The position numbers were made by a program, and so were the translations under genes. A stretch of DNA of 64,000 bases from Diphasiastrum complanatum (lineage: Eukaryota; Streptophyta; Lycopodiopsida; Lycopodiales; Lycopodiaceae): contig CM055096.1 in assembly GCA_029204225.1 (NCBI GenBank), positions 47,131,079-47,195,078 of the forward strand. Direction: 5' to 3'. Position 1 is the stretch's first letter; the number at the start of each line of letters is the position of its first letter. Shown here piece by piece: positions 28,674-41,600 of the stretch. The notes beneath the pieces are model-generated. The model was not told where the DNA came from. It made no database searches and saw nothing but the letters and a program-made list of their open reading frames with translations.

Positions 28674-29965
28674 GTGCAACAAGAGGTAGAACCGGAACCA
28701 GCACCAATGGATCCAATGGGCCAACCCGTACCTGTCGCTCCCTTCCAAGCAGTCCGGAGAGCACCATGGATGGAAATACCAAAATATGACGGATCATCAG
28801 ATCCCATCCGATTCCTCCATATCTACGAGCAAGCTTGTGAAATCTACGGCGAACAGACAGTGCAGCCCTAACTCCCGATCACACGGTGATCATGTGGTTC
28901 CTAGCCGGACTACCACGAAGCATCAGAAGAGAACTAAAGCGACGGTAGTAGTACGCTACTCTGCAAGAAGCTATGGAAGATGTCATCAGAGAAGAGAATG
29001 AGGGATCTGACGATGAATATCCATCCACCCACACCCCTACTACCTCGTTAGCATCATCATCATCAAATGCATCTGCTCTATCCACAAAACTGTTGTTGGA
29101 ACAAATGACAAAATTACACAAACAACAGATGGAGCAACTTACGGCGCAGTTTGACCAGAAACTGAAAGCCTTAGAGGGAGTTGTAGTAGTAATGCCACAT
29201 CAACCGGAACCAAACCAGTTGCAGTATCCAAGACAGAAAATTGTATGGTGTTCTGTGTGCACGCAAAACCATACAGCGAACGAGTGTCCAGTCCTAAAGC
29301 AAAATCTGAGACTGACAGATAGATTCTGCCATCTGTGCAATGCAACATCGCACGATACGGCATTTTGCCCGTTCAACCCCCAGATTGTTCAACAGAAGAG
29401 AAGTCCTTATCAGACTTCTTATGCCTACCATCAAGGGGCACCCAACGCGACACCAAGGTATGACGCACCAAATCAACCACAGCGTATGGCCTTACCTGCT
29501 CCACCAGGGCCAGCCAATCAACAAGTGGCCCATGTAAACCTAATAGCAGTGGAACCAGAGATGCAAATGCCACCTCAACCTAAGCAGCAGCAATGGTACG
29601 GACCGGATGAACCATTTATGGATCCTGCCATAAATGAATATGTTGTAGCCTATGCGATTCAAACTCAGCATCAAGGCGGAAGAAATTACGGCTGCTACGG
29701 ATGCGGCGAAGGACACAGAATTGCGGAATGTCCCTACAAGGAACAATATACATCCTTCTGTCGAGAATGCGGTTATGGGCATTGTTACAAGAATTGTCCA
29801 TTTAAACCTGGAACCAGTGCACCTCTTAACTTCATTGCAATACAGCCACCAGCAGTTCCAGCATGGATGCCATCAGGTAGACACCAACTCCACGCTCATG
29901 TGTTAGCTATTACGCGAGCGCATAAGAGGAAGGAAGTGGCTCCCTCACCCACCATCGGTCACTGA
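28674..29965 (+). pseudogene. Gypsy Gag with four zinc knuckles
   Basis: 28674-28871 gives the Gag start (WMEIPKYDGSSDPIRFLHIY), followed by a stop; the main frame 28973-29965 is open for 330 codons. It has a coiled-coil-like LEQMTKLHKQQMEQLTAQF and four CX2CX3-4HX4C knuckles: CSVCTQNHTANEC, CHLCNATSHDTAFC, CYGCGEGHRIAEC and CRECGYGHCYKNC, in two pairs separated by a Pro/Gln-rich linker. Most Gypsy Gags have one or two. Confidence 0.85.
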
Positions 29966-29984
29966 CGACCAACCCTCAACTAGC

Positions 29985-30790
29985 GTGCCATATCCGAATG
30001 TGAGGGAAGAAAGAAGGCAATACCAGAAAATAAGGCACTGGGTACAAAAAGCACAAGCGGAGAAAAAAGGGCAAGAAAGAGACAATCCCACGGAACCTCC
30101 AGTTGGCGTTGAACGAAAACCGCAAGCGGGCTCACCTCTGCATACTGATCAAAATGATCGGTTGCACCAAGATGAACCACCTTTTCACATGGTGGAGTCC
30201 GAGGAACCACACACTGAAAGGCTCACACTTTTATTGTCAAGTCATGTTAGTTTACCACTCGGAGAACTACTGCGAATTGCACCACAAGCGAAAAGCCTTC
30301 TAGCTGAATGGGCCAAAGCGGATGAGGAGCCAGTAGCGTCTGAGCCCATATATTGTACGGGCAATGAAGAAACAAGTAACTTCCTCCACATCGAAGCAGC
30401 ATGGGAAAGTGAGGAACACAACATCACTTTGTCCATCAAACACAAAAGATACGAGGACGAGGCAGCAGTGGTAGATGGAGGATCGGGTGTCAATTTGATC
30501 TCCACTACTTTACATGAAAATGGAGTTTGCAAGGGTTGAAGCCAGCAAGATTCACCATCAAGCTGGCAGATCAATCATGTGTGAAACCAAAAGGTGTAGT
30601 TGCCTATATCCCTGTAAAGATAGCAGACATGCAGTTTGTGATTACTTTTGTAGTCATGGATATACCTGAATCTCCATATGCATACCGTGTTTTTTTTGGG
30701 AAGACCATGGTTGAGGACTACGCAAGTAGTACACAACTGGAGTACGGGAAAACTCACCTTCGAGAACAGAGAATAGGCTGTAAAGGTTGA
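29985..30790 (+). pseudogene. Gypsy protease region
   Basis: A charged linker, then AAVVDGGSGVNLIS with the aspartic protease active site, then (after a frameshift near 30530) IKLADQSCVKPKGVV, VVMDIPESPYAYRVFFGK. The last resembles the LGRPWL region of Gypsy proteases. Confidence 0.8.
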
Positions 30791-31759
30791 TCCAACCACA
30801 TGGGCGATAAAACCTATTGCACCCAAAGCTGATGACGGATCATCCACGAAAGATCACATGATTGATCGCCCAAGGCCAGCCAAGGGAGGTCACTATGATT
30901 CAGAGACGGATGTCGTGATATGGACAGATACATTAGCAACTATTGACTGCCAGACATGTCAATATGAATCAGATCCAAAACCTAGTACATCTTCACCCAA
31001 ATGTTACACCATGGACACACCAATCACATTTGGGGTGAATATGATAAACATAGCATGGCTGTCAGCGGAGCCTATTGAGAACCCAGTGGACGATGATCTA
31101 GTCCCTTGGCAACATGCTCTAACTTATAATAAGGAGATTGAACTGACTGGTGAACAGGTCCTACATCACATGGACCCAGATCGTTACGGAACCAAGAAAG
31201 TACCAGCTCAACCATCACAAAAGTCTGCTATGCCGAAAGTCTCAAGGATCGATCCACCCAAGGCAACTGCGAATAAGAAGAATCAGTTGAAGCAACACTA
31301 CAACCAGGTGATCCGATGGAGTGATCTACCCGAAGAGGCGATAGCTACAGTGGATGTTGATATTTGCAACCATGAGGCGAATTTCACGGCAGTCCCGGTG
31401 AAAGACAACAAGGATGAATCCACGAAAATGACAAAAAAGAGTAAAAAGAAAGTGTTGGATTCCTTGAAGTCAATCCAGATAGACTCAGATACAACATCAT
31501 CTTCTACACAGGTGACAGAAAATCAAAAAATGACTAGTCGGGCTAAGATCAATATACTGAAAGAGGAATCTCGACGAGCGCCAGTTCACGAGATGCCTAA
31601 GACTTTCAAGAATTACCCCTTGACGACGTGGTAATCATGATGCCGCAAGCCCAGAGAGAACCTGATCAAAGTCAGACACAGCGAAACAAGTCTTTGAGGG
31701 ACCTACACGAACACAGCCAATGAATCTTGCCGAGCCAGGTGAAGAAGAAAAGATAGTGC
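30791..31759 (+). pseudogene. Gypsy linker between protease and RT
   Basis: 30858-31634 is an open 258-codon hydrophilic stretch rich in Lys, Thr and Asp with no recognised domain. It sits where large Gypsy elements have a protease-RT spacer. It ends at TAA and RT begins in another frame. Confidence 0.55.
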
Positions 31760-32692
31760 ATGCGATCATTGTTGGTGGAATATAAAGATTGTTTTGCCTG
31801 GAGTTATAGTGACCTGAAGGGCATTCCACCAACAGTAGTCCAACACACCATACCCTTGGTGGACGGAGTAGTCCCCACGGTAAGCCGTTATTATCGTTGC
31901 AACCTGAATTATGCTGAGCTGATCAAGCAGGAGTTGCAGAAGCTGATGGATGCAGATTTCATCTGTGAAATCGAGCACACGGAATGGGTATCATCGATAG
32001 TTATAGTACCCAAGAAGAATGGCAAAATGCAGATTTGTGTGAATCTGAAGGCGCTAAATGCAGTCACCAAAAAAGATCATTTTTCTTTACCATTTACGAA
32101 AAGTGTCCTCGACAGAGTAGCCGGCGCCAAGGCCTACAGTTTTCTAGACGGCTTCAGCGGCTACAACCAGGTGAAGATAGCCCCCCAGGACCAGCACAAG
32201 ACATCATTTGCCACATAATGGGGAACCTATGTCTATAAAGTGATGCCATTCGGACTTTGCAATGCCCCAAGCACCTTCCAACGAGTCATGCAGGCGACAT
32301 TCAAAGATTATCTGCAAAAATTTCTGGAAATTTTCTTGGACGATATGTGCATGCATGGACCAGACTTAGAACACTTATCCAACTTGGAGAAGGTGTTACA
32401 AAAATGCCACGACTACTAAATCTCCTTGAATCCAGAAAAATGTCAATTATGGGTAACACATGGCTTGATTCTCGGCCATATAGTGTCAAGACACGAGATC
32501 GCCACAGGTCTATCAAAGATCAGGATCATTATTGATCTACCACCACCAGGGACGATCCGCGAAGTCTATATCTTCATGGGTCATGCTAACTATTATAGGA
32601 TCTTCATTCTTGATTTTGCAGAGTTAGCTCGACCAATTTACAAACTCATAACGGATGCACATTGGAACAAGAAAGCCCTCAAGGCTTTCTAG
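31760..32692 (+). pseudogene. Gypsy reverse transcriptase
   Basis: VEYKDCFAWSYSDLKGIPP, VSSIVIVPKKNGKMQICVN, SFLDGFSGYNQVKIAP (motif A), VMPFGLCNAPSTFQRVM (motif B) and FLEIFLDDMCMHG (catalytic DD). Stops interrupt at 32216 and 32417. Confidence 0.9.
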
Positions 32693-33200
32693 AAGCTTAA
32701 AGATGCATTGGTTTCAGCACCAATCTTACGCCCACCCAATTGGTCCATTGAGTTTCACGTGCATACGGACGCATTAAAGTATGCAGTTGGAGCAGTCTTA
32801 ACCCAGCCAGGTGAACACAAAAAGGATTTTCCAATCCAATTTGCAAGCCGACAGCTCAGTGATACCGAAATGAATTATTCAACCACAGAGCGGGAAGCAC
32901 TGGCAATGATTTATGCGGTTAAGAAATTTTGACATTACCTGATGGCCACACATTTTGCTTTTTATACGGACCATCAACCCTTGCTCTATCTCGTTAATAA
33001 AACTTGCAACACCAGGAGAATCACTAGATGGCTACTTCTGTTGTTGGAATTTGATTTTCGGATAGTAGTTCGCAAGGAAAAACAACATTACATGGCAGAT
33101 CATGTATCAGTAATCAAGGGGAAGGAGATTGCAACCCAACCCGACGATGAGCTGGCAGATGCTGTCTTATTTTATGTGGACACAGTACCAGAATGGGCTG
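32693..33200 (+). pseudogene. Gypsy RNase H
   Basis: [51 protein letters not shown] then a TGA where Arg (CGA) is usual, then FAFYTDHQPLLYLVN. Confidence 0.88.
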
Positions 33201-34205
33201 CCGACATTGTTGAATATCTAATGCGGGGCCAACTAGACAAATCACTACCAAAGGCGGAACAACGGAAATTGATCTTGAAGGCTAGACCTTATCAGCTGAT
33301 TGCTGGCCAGTTGTACCGAAGAGGTCCAGACGGAATTCTTCAGCGGTGTATTCTTCCTCATGAGGCCACCCAGATCATTTCGCTTTCACATGAAGACATG
33401 GGTGGGGGCCATTTTGCATCTGACATTACAGTTCGCAAGATCCTGCAATCAAGATGTTGGTGGCCAAAGATTCATAAGGATACAAAGGAATACTTAAAAA
33501 AGTGCGATTTGTGCCAAAGGGCGAGAAGGCCAATGATATTGAATTATGACCTACTGCACCCGGTCTTAGCCCAATCACCATTCAAAAAGTGGGGATTGGA
33601 TTACATCGGTCCAATTCACCCTACGACAAGGAGTTCCCAGGCTTGATACGTAATCGTAGCCACAGACTACCTCACCAAATGGGTTGAAGCCAAGGCAGTA
33701 AGAGTAGCTGATGCTAGGACCACTGCCAAGTTCCTTTATGAAAATATCATTGTACGCTTCGGATGCCCGGTAGAGCTAGTCACCGATCGCGGAAGCCATT
33801 TCATCAATGAGACCATCAAGGTCCTGTTGGAGGAATTCTTCGTGATCCACAGAACTAGTACACCTTATTATCCTCGTGGTAATGGGCAAGCAAAATCATC
33901 CAATAAGATCATGTGTAGCGTGCTCACGAAAACAGTTGAAACTAGCAGATTAGATTGGGAACATAAGTTGCATGCTGCACTGTGGGCATTCAGGACAACA
34001 TATAAAGGAAGCACTGATCAAACACCCTTCCAATTGGTATATGGTCAGGATGTTGTGATGCCAGTAGAGTTTCGAGTTTCCTTCACTAAGGATTGCCACC
34101 ACGCAACGTCTTAGTGAGTCCAAATCTCTACAGCTACGCCACAAAGCTCTACATAAACTCTATGAAACACGCTTACTAGTTGAGCATGCACTGGCAGCTG
34201 AAAAG
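33201..34205 (+). pseudogene. Gypsy integrase
   Basis: GGGHFASDITVRKILQ with CDLCQRAR (zinc-binding region), KKWGLDYIGPIHP, a TGA in place of Arg at 33645, then ATDYLTKWVEAKAV, VTDRGSHFINETI and TPYYPRGNGQAKSSNK covering the catalytic residues. A frameshift near 34070 precedes the C-terminal tail. Confidence 0.9.
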
Positions 34206-35400
34206 ATAACACTACTCTCCCTTAACTCTACTCCTCTACACTAACATTCATCATGATTTGGGTGATGGAAAGGAATAGAAAAGGAGAGGAAGAGAGAAGA
34301 GAAGAGATAAAGAGAGAGAGATGAGATGGAGGTTAGCTCAAATGCTCAATGTCATTGCTTATGAAAAAACCTTAACTAGCATAACCAAAAAGCACTTTAG
34401 AGCCTGCATAAAGACTTTCCTACATGCGTGTTCCATGATGTTAGCATTGAATAATCCTTAACGCCAGGGATCAGCGTCCCCATTGCCCACGGATCAGTGA
34501 TTGCATTGTGGAGTCTAGCAATCTAGTGACCCTGCACGCCTGTTGCTGTCTCTGTTAAAAAAAAATAAATTATCTGAAATATGATACCAAACGCGAAGGT
34601 GAAGCTCACTCCTCGAACTCCTGAGCAGTCGCAAATCAGACGAAGCAGCCTGTTGTAGATGCAAAAACAAACGAGGAAAAACAAAATGTGAACCATAAAA
34701 CGAAGAAGAAATGACGGGCAGTAAAATCAGAACAGTAAATCTAGAAACTTACAAGAACGTCAATTTTTGTTGAATGTGCTTTATGCCGGGGAAGGCCCCC
34801 GCCCTCGGGCACACGCCCGAGGGCCCAGGGCGTTAAATCGGGAAAGGCCCGAGGGCGGGGGCCTTTCCCTATACTTATAACTTTGGTATCTTCATACAAA
34901 TTTAAATTATCATGCATTTATGGAAATAAACTAGACCAAATTTGGACAAATGCTCCATTGATTAATTGCAAATCCTAGTGCTCGAAAAATCGATAAAAGT
35001 ATAAAAATGAAACCGACAAATTTTTTCAAAAACCGCTCTCACAAAATACTTGACTACAAGAATATAAACCTTTTCATTATTGAAAGTCTTCAAAAAATTG
35101 AGTTGTTGTAGAAATTGTTGATTTTTTTGAGAACAACTCAAAAAGGTTTCCTGGGCATTGGCAAATCTCAAGGAGAAAAACATATTGGTTGGATCACCAA
35201 CTCATGTACTTTGCCTTCAAACTTCCTTAGAATGAATATTCCTCCTGCATGATACATGTATAAACCCTCTACTACAAGGTCAAATGTGGGCAAAACAAGA
35301 GCGCCAGCATTAGGGTTGTTAATCTTTGCCAGTTGATCTGCAATACGCAGCAGCATTCAAGAGTGCGGATCGTTTGTTGTTCGTTGTCTGTTAGACTGTC
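34206..35400. other. MLF upstream region
   Basis: Contains a purine-rich tract (34260-34338, almost only A and G), a GC-rich foldback (34788-34869) and otherwise unrecognised sequence. The MLF promoter should be here; no convincing TATA box was picked out. Confidence 0.5.
34788..34869. repeat. GC-rich nested foldback
   Basis: Outer arms of about 21 bp (ggggaaggcccccgccctcg from 34788 and the complement ending 34869) match with one indel. A perfect inner stem GCCCTCGGGC / GCCCGAGGGC (34801-34810 and 34815-34824) has loop acac. About 80% G+C in an AT-rich neighbourhood, 530 bp before the MLF ATG. Confidence 0.85.
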
Positions 35401-35697
35401 ATGCATCGCCGCGACAGGAACAGCGCAGGCGGGCAGCAGCCAGGAGGCTTTCGTGACCCCTTTGCCAGCTTCGGGTTCGGAACTGGCCGTTCCCTCATTA
35501 ATGATTTTTTCAGCAGAGATCCATTCGATGATCCCTTCTTCACAAGGCCGTTCGGTGGCATCTTTGCTTCCGGCGGTGGGGGTTTGTTTGGCTCTGGCGG
35601 ATTGTTAGGGCAGCAAGGCCTATTTGGGCCGGGGTTTAGTCCTTTTGCGGACCAAGGTCATGCTTTTTTGGAACAGAGGTCTTTCAATCCGCAGCCT
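35401..35697 (+). CDS. MLF exon 1
   Basis: 99 codons from ATG 35401 to CCT, then donor GTAAGT. Encodes the Asp-Pro-Phe repeats and a Gly-rich segment. This ATG is the first that opens the family's N-terminal motif. Confidence 0.9.
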
Positions 35698-38600
35698 GTA
35701 AGTTTCATTATACTTGGCGAGCTTCGTTTTTGGATTTTCTCATTTCAATTGCCTTCAGGGGCATGATTCCGTGTTACGCGTATAATTTGGATCATTTCGA
35801 TGTCACCTGGTGGTCACTTTAATGTAATCAGTGTTAACTTTGCCTTTTTCGGTTTTCTCTATTGGAAGTTTTTGTAGAATGAAATTTGCTAGGTCAATTC
35901 AATAGCTTCACGCAGTTATCGCAAGGAATCCATGTCATATCAATATCAAGCATGCAGGTGTTCTTCGGGATGTTCAAGGTGATTTGGATGACGTCTGCTT
36001 ACAGGAAGGTCGCAGAGGTCCCATTATCGAGGAGCTTGATGAAGATCACCCAGACGCATCAGGCGCTCATCCCAGATCAATTCAGGAGCCAATTGTTGAG
36101 CACCCAGACGATGAAGTTAGACCAGGTATTAGTGTATTTTTATTAGGTATTCGAGAAAAAATTATACTATCTTCTTTGGATAGTCCTTTGCTGTCAAGAC
36201 GAGTAGCTTGTCTTTGATATGCTGTGATTGACATATTGGTTTTATTCTATTTGGTATTGTTGTGTTGATCTATTATTGTTGTTGGGAAGCACGTATAGAT
36301 GCTTTCGTGTTGAATTTTTTTTCTTGAGAGTGTTTCTGTTGATTGGATGCTTGTAAATGGACTCAAGCACCTTTTTGAACTAAGAAAGAGTTACGGTATA
36401 AAGTGCTTAGTGTTCTCTTGATATTCTAGTAACACTGAAGCTTGTCGTACGTTATAGTTATGCCAAGTCCTTTTTATTATTTTTGGGCGGCTTCCATATT
36501 ATTTTCGAAAAGCCACAAGCAATGGTCTTCACAGTTTTTGAAACTTTACCATTTTTTTTGGGTTTTGATATTCCTTATGTGGTTTCTCTCATTACTAAGC
36601 GAAGGGAAGTAAGAATCTAAATCATTCATGTTGTTGTTACCATGCAAAACAACATTTAGTCATAGTGATCACTGATTATTGTTCTTTAGGCTGAAATGCC
36701 ATGTTGTTGTAGGGTTAGTTTGGATCTAACTCGAAGTTAGGGAAGCCCAATGAGGTTAGGTAATAACTAGAGTGGAACTTGGAAGTGAGATCAAATCAAG
36801 ATCGATTATAGTGGGACTGTAATTGGAGGGTGGAGCCTAACTCAGGAATAATCGATTGATTTTTGAGTTAGACATCTTGAGTGTGAAGCAGCGGCACATA
36901 ATTGGCACTGACATGTGATTAGGATTGTGGGTATCTATCAATGTGCTTCACATCGGTTGTGCTATCGATCCGTTGAGGTCTAGGCAAGCTTGAGGGCCCA
37001 TACGATCTCCAGTCCTAGGCGAGTCACCCTTGTGGTTGTGGTGTTAAGGAATAATTATTGAATATATTAGAGTTATGGTTGCAACGTAGGGGAGTGGCTT
37101 AGATGTAGGTGTAGAGTTTCATAAATCAAGGGTGAGTTGTATCGTTCTCTATAGTTGGATGCTGAGTTTGATGTCCATATCTTTGGTGTTGCGCAGTTGG
37201 GTTTGTATTGATTTGGGAATACAACATGGTACTTCCATGATGGTGATATGGAGCTACTTGAAGGTGTTTGACCAGAAGGAATGGTGTGCTGCCGTTTGTT
37301 GAAGAAAGGATGTGAAACTTACTCCTACGTTTCCTTTGCAAATGAATTGCCAAGAAAGTAACTCACTAAGCTCTTATTTGCATAATTCATGTGGCTGATG
37401 TAAATAAATAAAGTGGCGTGCTGGCTGTTATAAGCTTGCATGATGGTAAAATATTATCTAGTCAATTCATGCATGAAATTGATTATGGTTGATTGATCAT
37501 GTATCATGCTATATGTAGGAATATCTCACATATTTAGTGGAAATTTTGCCTAGAGGGGCTCTCTCTAGGGAATGAGCACAATTGTTGTCAAAATATGGGT
37601 AATTTAGCAATTGCATTTTGGGGATTGAACCAAAATTTTAGCCATGTATTTTTATAGAAAAATGATGAGAAATTTTGGGGATTGAACCAAAATTTTAGCC
37701 ATGTATTTTTATAGAAAAATGATGAGAAATTTTGTCATTCTTAGATCAAGAGACGAGCACCACCAGACAAAGCCAACATTCTGGTCTATTGTGGCACCAG
37801 CTCAACAATAAAATATGCACAACAATGGATTTTGGAATTGAGCTTCCAATAGTAGTTTATCCCAAAAGAACGGACAAAGAAGGTGCCAACTAAGCCAGAA
37901 GATGGCCAAGCCATTTTTTATGACCGATGCAATTCATGTGGATGCATAATAGGCTGCCAAAAAATATGTGGATTCATAATTGAAGGTGGGCATTGTTGGT
38001 CATTAATAGATAAAAGAAAAACATCTCTTCCTGAATGTAAAATCTGCACACAAGTTAAGATGAATAGATGCATGATTTGCTTGAATCAATATGAAGAATC
38101 TTTGGGAAAGAAGGCATATTCTTCTATACATGGATAAGTTCATGCAAGAAAGACTCAATTTATCATGGCAATATTTAGTGCATGGTTAAAATGTGTCCTT
38201 GATTGTGAATGTTGACAATGATTGCTTTTTAGAGCAACCGGTTATGTAGAGTTGAAGGCACATCATTGAAGCAAACAAAACATTTTGTTATAGAGATATT
38301 TCCATTGTAGTAGTAAATTGGCGATATGTATTAATTATTAGCCCCTTAAATACTTCCCTAACTAGTCTAATTCTATGATTGAAAGGTTGATTCTCGTGCA
38401 ATAGTTTGATTTCAAGATCCGTCGTATAAAGGGCAATATTACAAAGATTCTTTCAATGAGATTATTGAAGTAAATTTATCTTCCTCACATTGAGGTATCA
38501 AGTGACTTTGATCTATCTCTCGCCGGATCATAGAGAGAATAAGATAACATGTTAGCATACTATTTGGAATGGATTATTTTCTCAAGAAGGTGTTCCTAGA

Positions 38601-41600
38601 GAACAACCAGATAAGGTGAAAAATTTTGTTTGAGTTTTATGATTGTGAAGGGTTGGGTACTAGGTAGGACGTATAGAGAAGTTGTGATTTGGTATGAAGG
38701 TTATTCTATTCGCCAAAACTTTGTAAACTCGTATGTACTCAATTGTAAATAGTGCCAATTCAGAGAAGTGGAACACTTGATAGCACATGGCCAATTGCAT
38801 TTTGGGGATTATCAATAAAACATGGGTAATTATTCCCATGGAATCTATTACTTGTCTTTAAAATCCAGAAGGGGCAATGATGCTATTTGGGTAGTTGTTT
38901 TTTGTTCACGTTATCAAATTGCAACATTTATCTTAATGAATAAGAATGTGATGAGGTGAGTGACCTCGATGTCTGATTTACAAGTATGGTGGTTTTTTCA
39001 GAGATTGGAGATTACACTAAGCTTCAACCATGTGTATCTTATAGAATTTGATTGATTAGTAGACTATGAGGTTATGCTTGAAACATAATGCATTTCTAGT
39101 AGGCAAATCGAGCTGATAAGATACCTTTGATTGACTAAGTTTGCTAACAATAGTCATAGGCATTTAGCCACTTGAGTAAAGCCCCTCACGGTTTAGGTGG
39201 CTTACTCAAGTGGCTAAATCCTATATAGCTCTACTTGTCAAGTGGAACAGGTATCTATCATAGATGCTATATAGGATGATCTATAGCTTTCAACATGGTA
39301 TAAATCTTAAGAGCTTGATTAGATCCTCACACTGGGCTAGGAGGGGCTTGCTCCATATCAGGGAGTAGGCAAGGTTGGGTGGATTAGTTAGTGTTTGCCC
39401 TATTGTGGTGTTGAGACCTCTAACACTGGTATCAGAGCCATCTCCATCTTTGGGAGCTTAGTTTTCAGCAAGGTGGAAATCTATCAGAGTGTATAGAACA
39501 TCTGCTACTTTTCAGGAATAGGGAGGGGGGAAAGAGATCGCTGTAGCAATAGCTATCTATCCCTGTTTTCATAGAGTTACCTTCCGATTTTTGAGCGGAT
39601 TTGAGGCAGAAGTTTGGAAGTAGATCCATCGCTGCAAAATCAGCTATCAAGTCTGATTTTTGGGTGCAATTTCTGGCAGATCAGAGTGGATTTTGAAGAG
39701 GAAGGTTAGTGCAGGTCCAGCGCTGATGGTACCTCCTGAAATTCTGAATTTCGGAATCTTTTTTGGCCTCGGATCAGAAGTTTGCTGAGCAGTAGAACCG
39801 CTGGCCTGACAGCGAGGGGGGAGAGCAAGAAAAATAAGAAGTTTCTTGCACCTTTTCGGCCTTCCACTTTGTTTTTCGGAGCCACAGATCTGAGAGACAG
39901 ACAGCGAGGGGTTTCCTCCTCAAAAATCAGAAATTTTCAGAAGTTTTTGGCTTCTATTTTCTTCGTTTCTGGAGTAGAAAGAGTACTACTCAGATAGCGA
40001 GGGTCTGTAAATAGCTACGGAAGAGCTGAGAGGGTTGTTCTTGATTCTCTCTTTGGAAGTACAGTCTTCAGAAAGAGCTAAGTTTTCTTTCCCTCCTTTG
40101 CACATTTCCAATTAGTCTTTTTGACTTTTTCTTAAGAAGGAACATCAGACACTCTTTTTCTATTTTGGAAAATGATCACTTCTCAGGGACCTGATCAATA
40201 CTCGACAAGAGGCATCAATGAATTAGAAACGGAATCTCTGAAGTTCAGTAAAGGGAAAGAACCCATGGAGGTGGAGGAACAAGAACAATTCTTCGAAGAA
40301 CTCGACGATTTGGTTAACAAGGAGCAATATCTCCACTTGGTAATAGAGGTGGATGAATTGAAGCTGGCTCTTGCCAATTTCAAATCCAGTGTGGATGACT
40401 TGTTCGCCAAACTCAAAGGTCTAATTTTGAGCTTTGAGAAAGGAAGCCTTCCTTCATCTTCTCAGTTACCCCCTTCTCCACTTCTGTCAGTTTCGGGTGA
40501 GCCTATTCGGTCTCACCCCAGTGTCTTTAAAGACTTAGAGCCTCCTACTTTTATTGGGGAAGAGAAGGATAGAAATGCGGATATTTTACATACCTTCCTC
40601 AGCAAATGGAAGAACATACATGCTCTTAAACAGACCCTTGACCATTTGCAAGCTATTGAGGTCAGTCTTTCCCTAGGGCCCATGGCCTATAAGTGGTGGT
40701 TAAACCTCCAGGAGACTAGGCAGATTTCCCGGTCATGGATGGCTTTTGAAGAAGCGTTCCCAAGAGAGTTTCTATCAGAAAATGAACTTGATAGAGCCTA
40801 GGAAGCCTGGGAGAAAACAATAATGGACAAATCCTTAATCCATTATATCTCACAGTATCGAGAAGCAATTTTAAAGATAAAAAATATGGATGACTATTAG
40901 AAAGTCAGAGGCTTTGTCCGTGGCCTTAAAGATGAATATAAAGTAGAGGTTTAGAGAAACTCGCCTACTACCCTAGAGCAAGCTCTCAGATATGCTCAAA
41001 TCTATGATGATTCAGTGGGTAGGAAGAAGGCGAGACAACAGCCCCTTTCTGAGCAGCCTACTCAGAAAGACTTTCAATTTAAAAATAAATTTTTAAAAAG
41101 AAAGAAAGAAGATAAAGTTAAAAATGAAGCTCCTCAGAAACGCCCATCGCTCATACAACCTTTAAAACCAAAAGATTTATGGAAAAGCCAAACAAGCACG
41201 TTTGTGCTTTGTGTGCATGGGCAAGGGACACACAGTCAAACAGTGTCCCAAGGGGCCATTCATTAAAAAAGAAAAGAAAGATAAAAAGCAAGTTTATCTT
41301 GTTTAGACAATAAGTTTCCCAAGTGACTCGGCAGCTTCCGAGATAAAAGTGTTTCATGAAGACCATGAACATTGTTGCCAACTAACTTCTGCAATGCTAG
41401 CGAGACCCTTTAGCTTTGGGCCGCATGACCTAGTACGTATGCATGGGAAAGTTGGTAACCAGTCAGTCAATAAGAGTCATGGTTGATGATGGGGCGACCC
41501 ATAATTTCATCAACTACACCCTAGTTAAAAAACTCAGACTTCCAGAGGTACCTAGTTAGCATAGGTACATAGTTTCTTTGGCTAAGGGTGAAGACAAAAT

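Larger units (their letters stand above)
28640..34205 (+). mobile_element. Gypsy LTR retrotransposon without chromodomain, truncated
   Basis: Order Gag, protease, RT, RNase H, integrase is Gypsy. Many in-frame stops and frameshifts. Coding similarity ends near 34205 (LQLRHKALHKLYETRLL, the usual integrase C-terminal region) with no 3' LTR, so the element is 3' truncated about 1.2 kb upstream of the MLF start codon. Absence of a chromodomain and the pol sequence suggest the Tat/Athila side of Gypsy; the clade is inferred. Confidence 0.9.
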
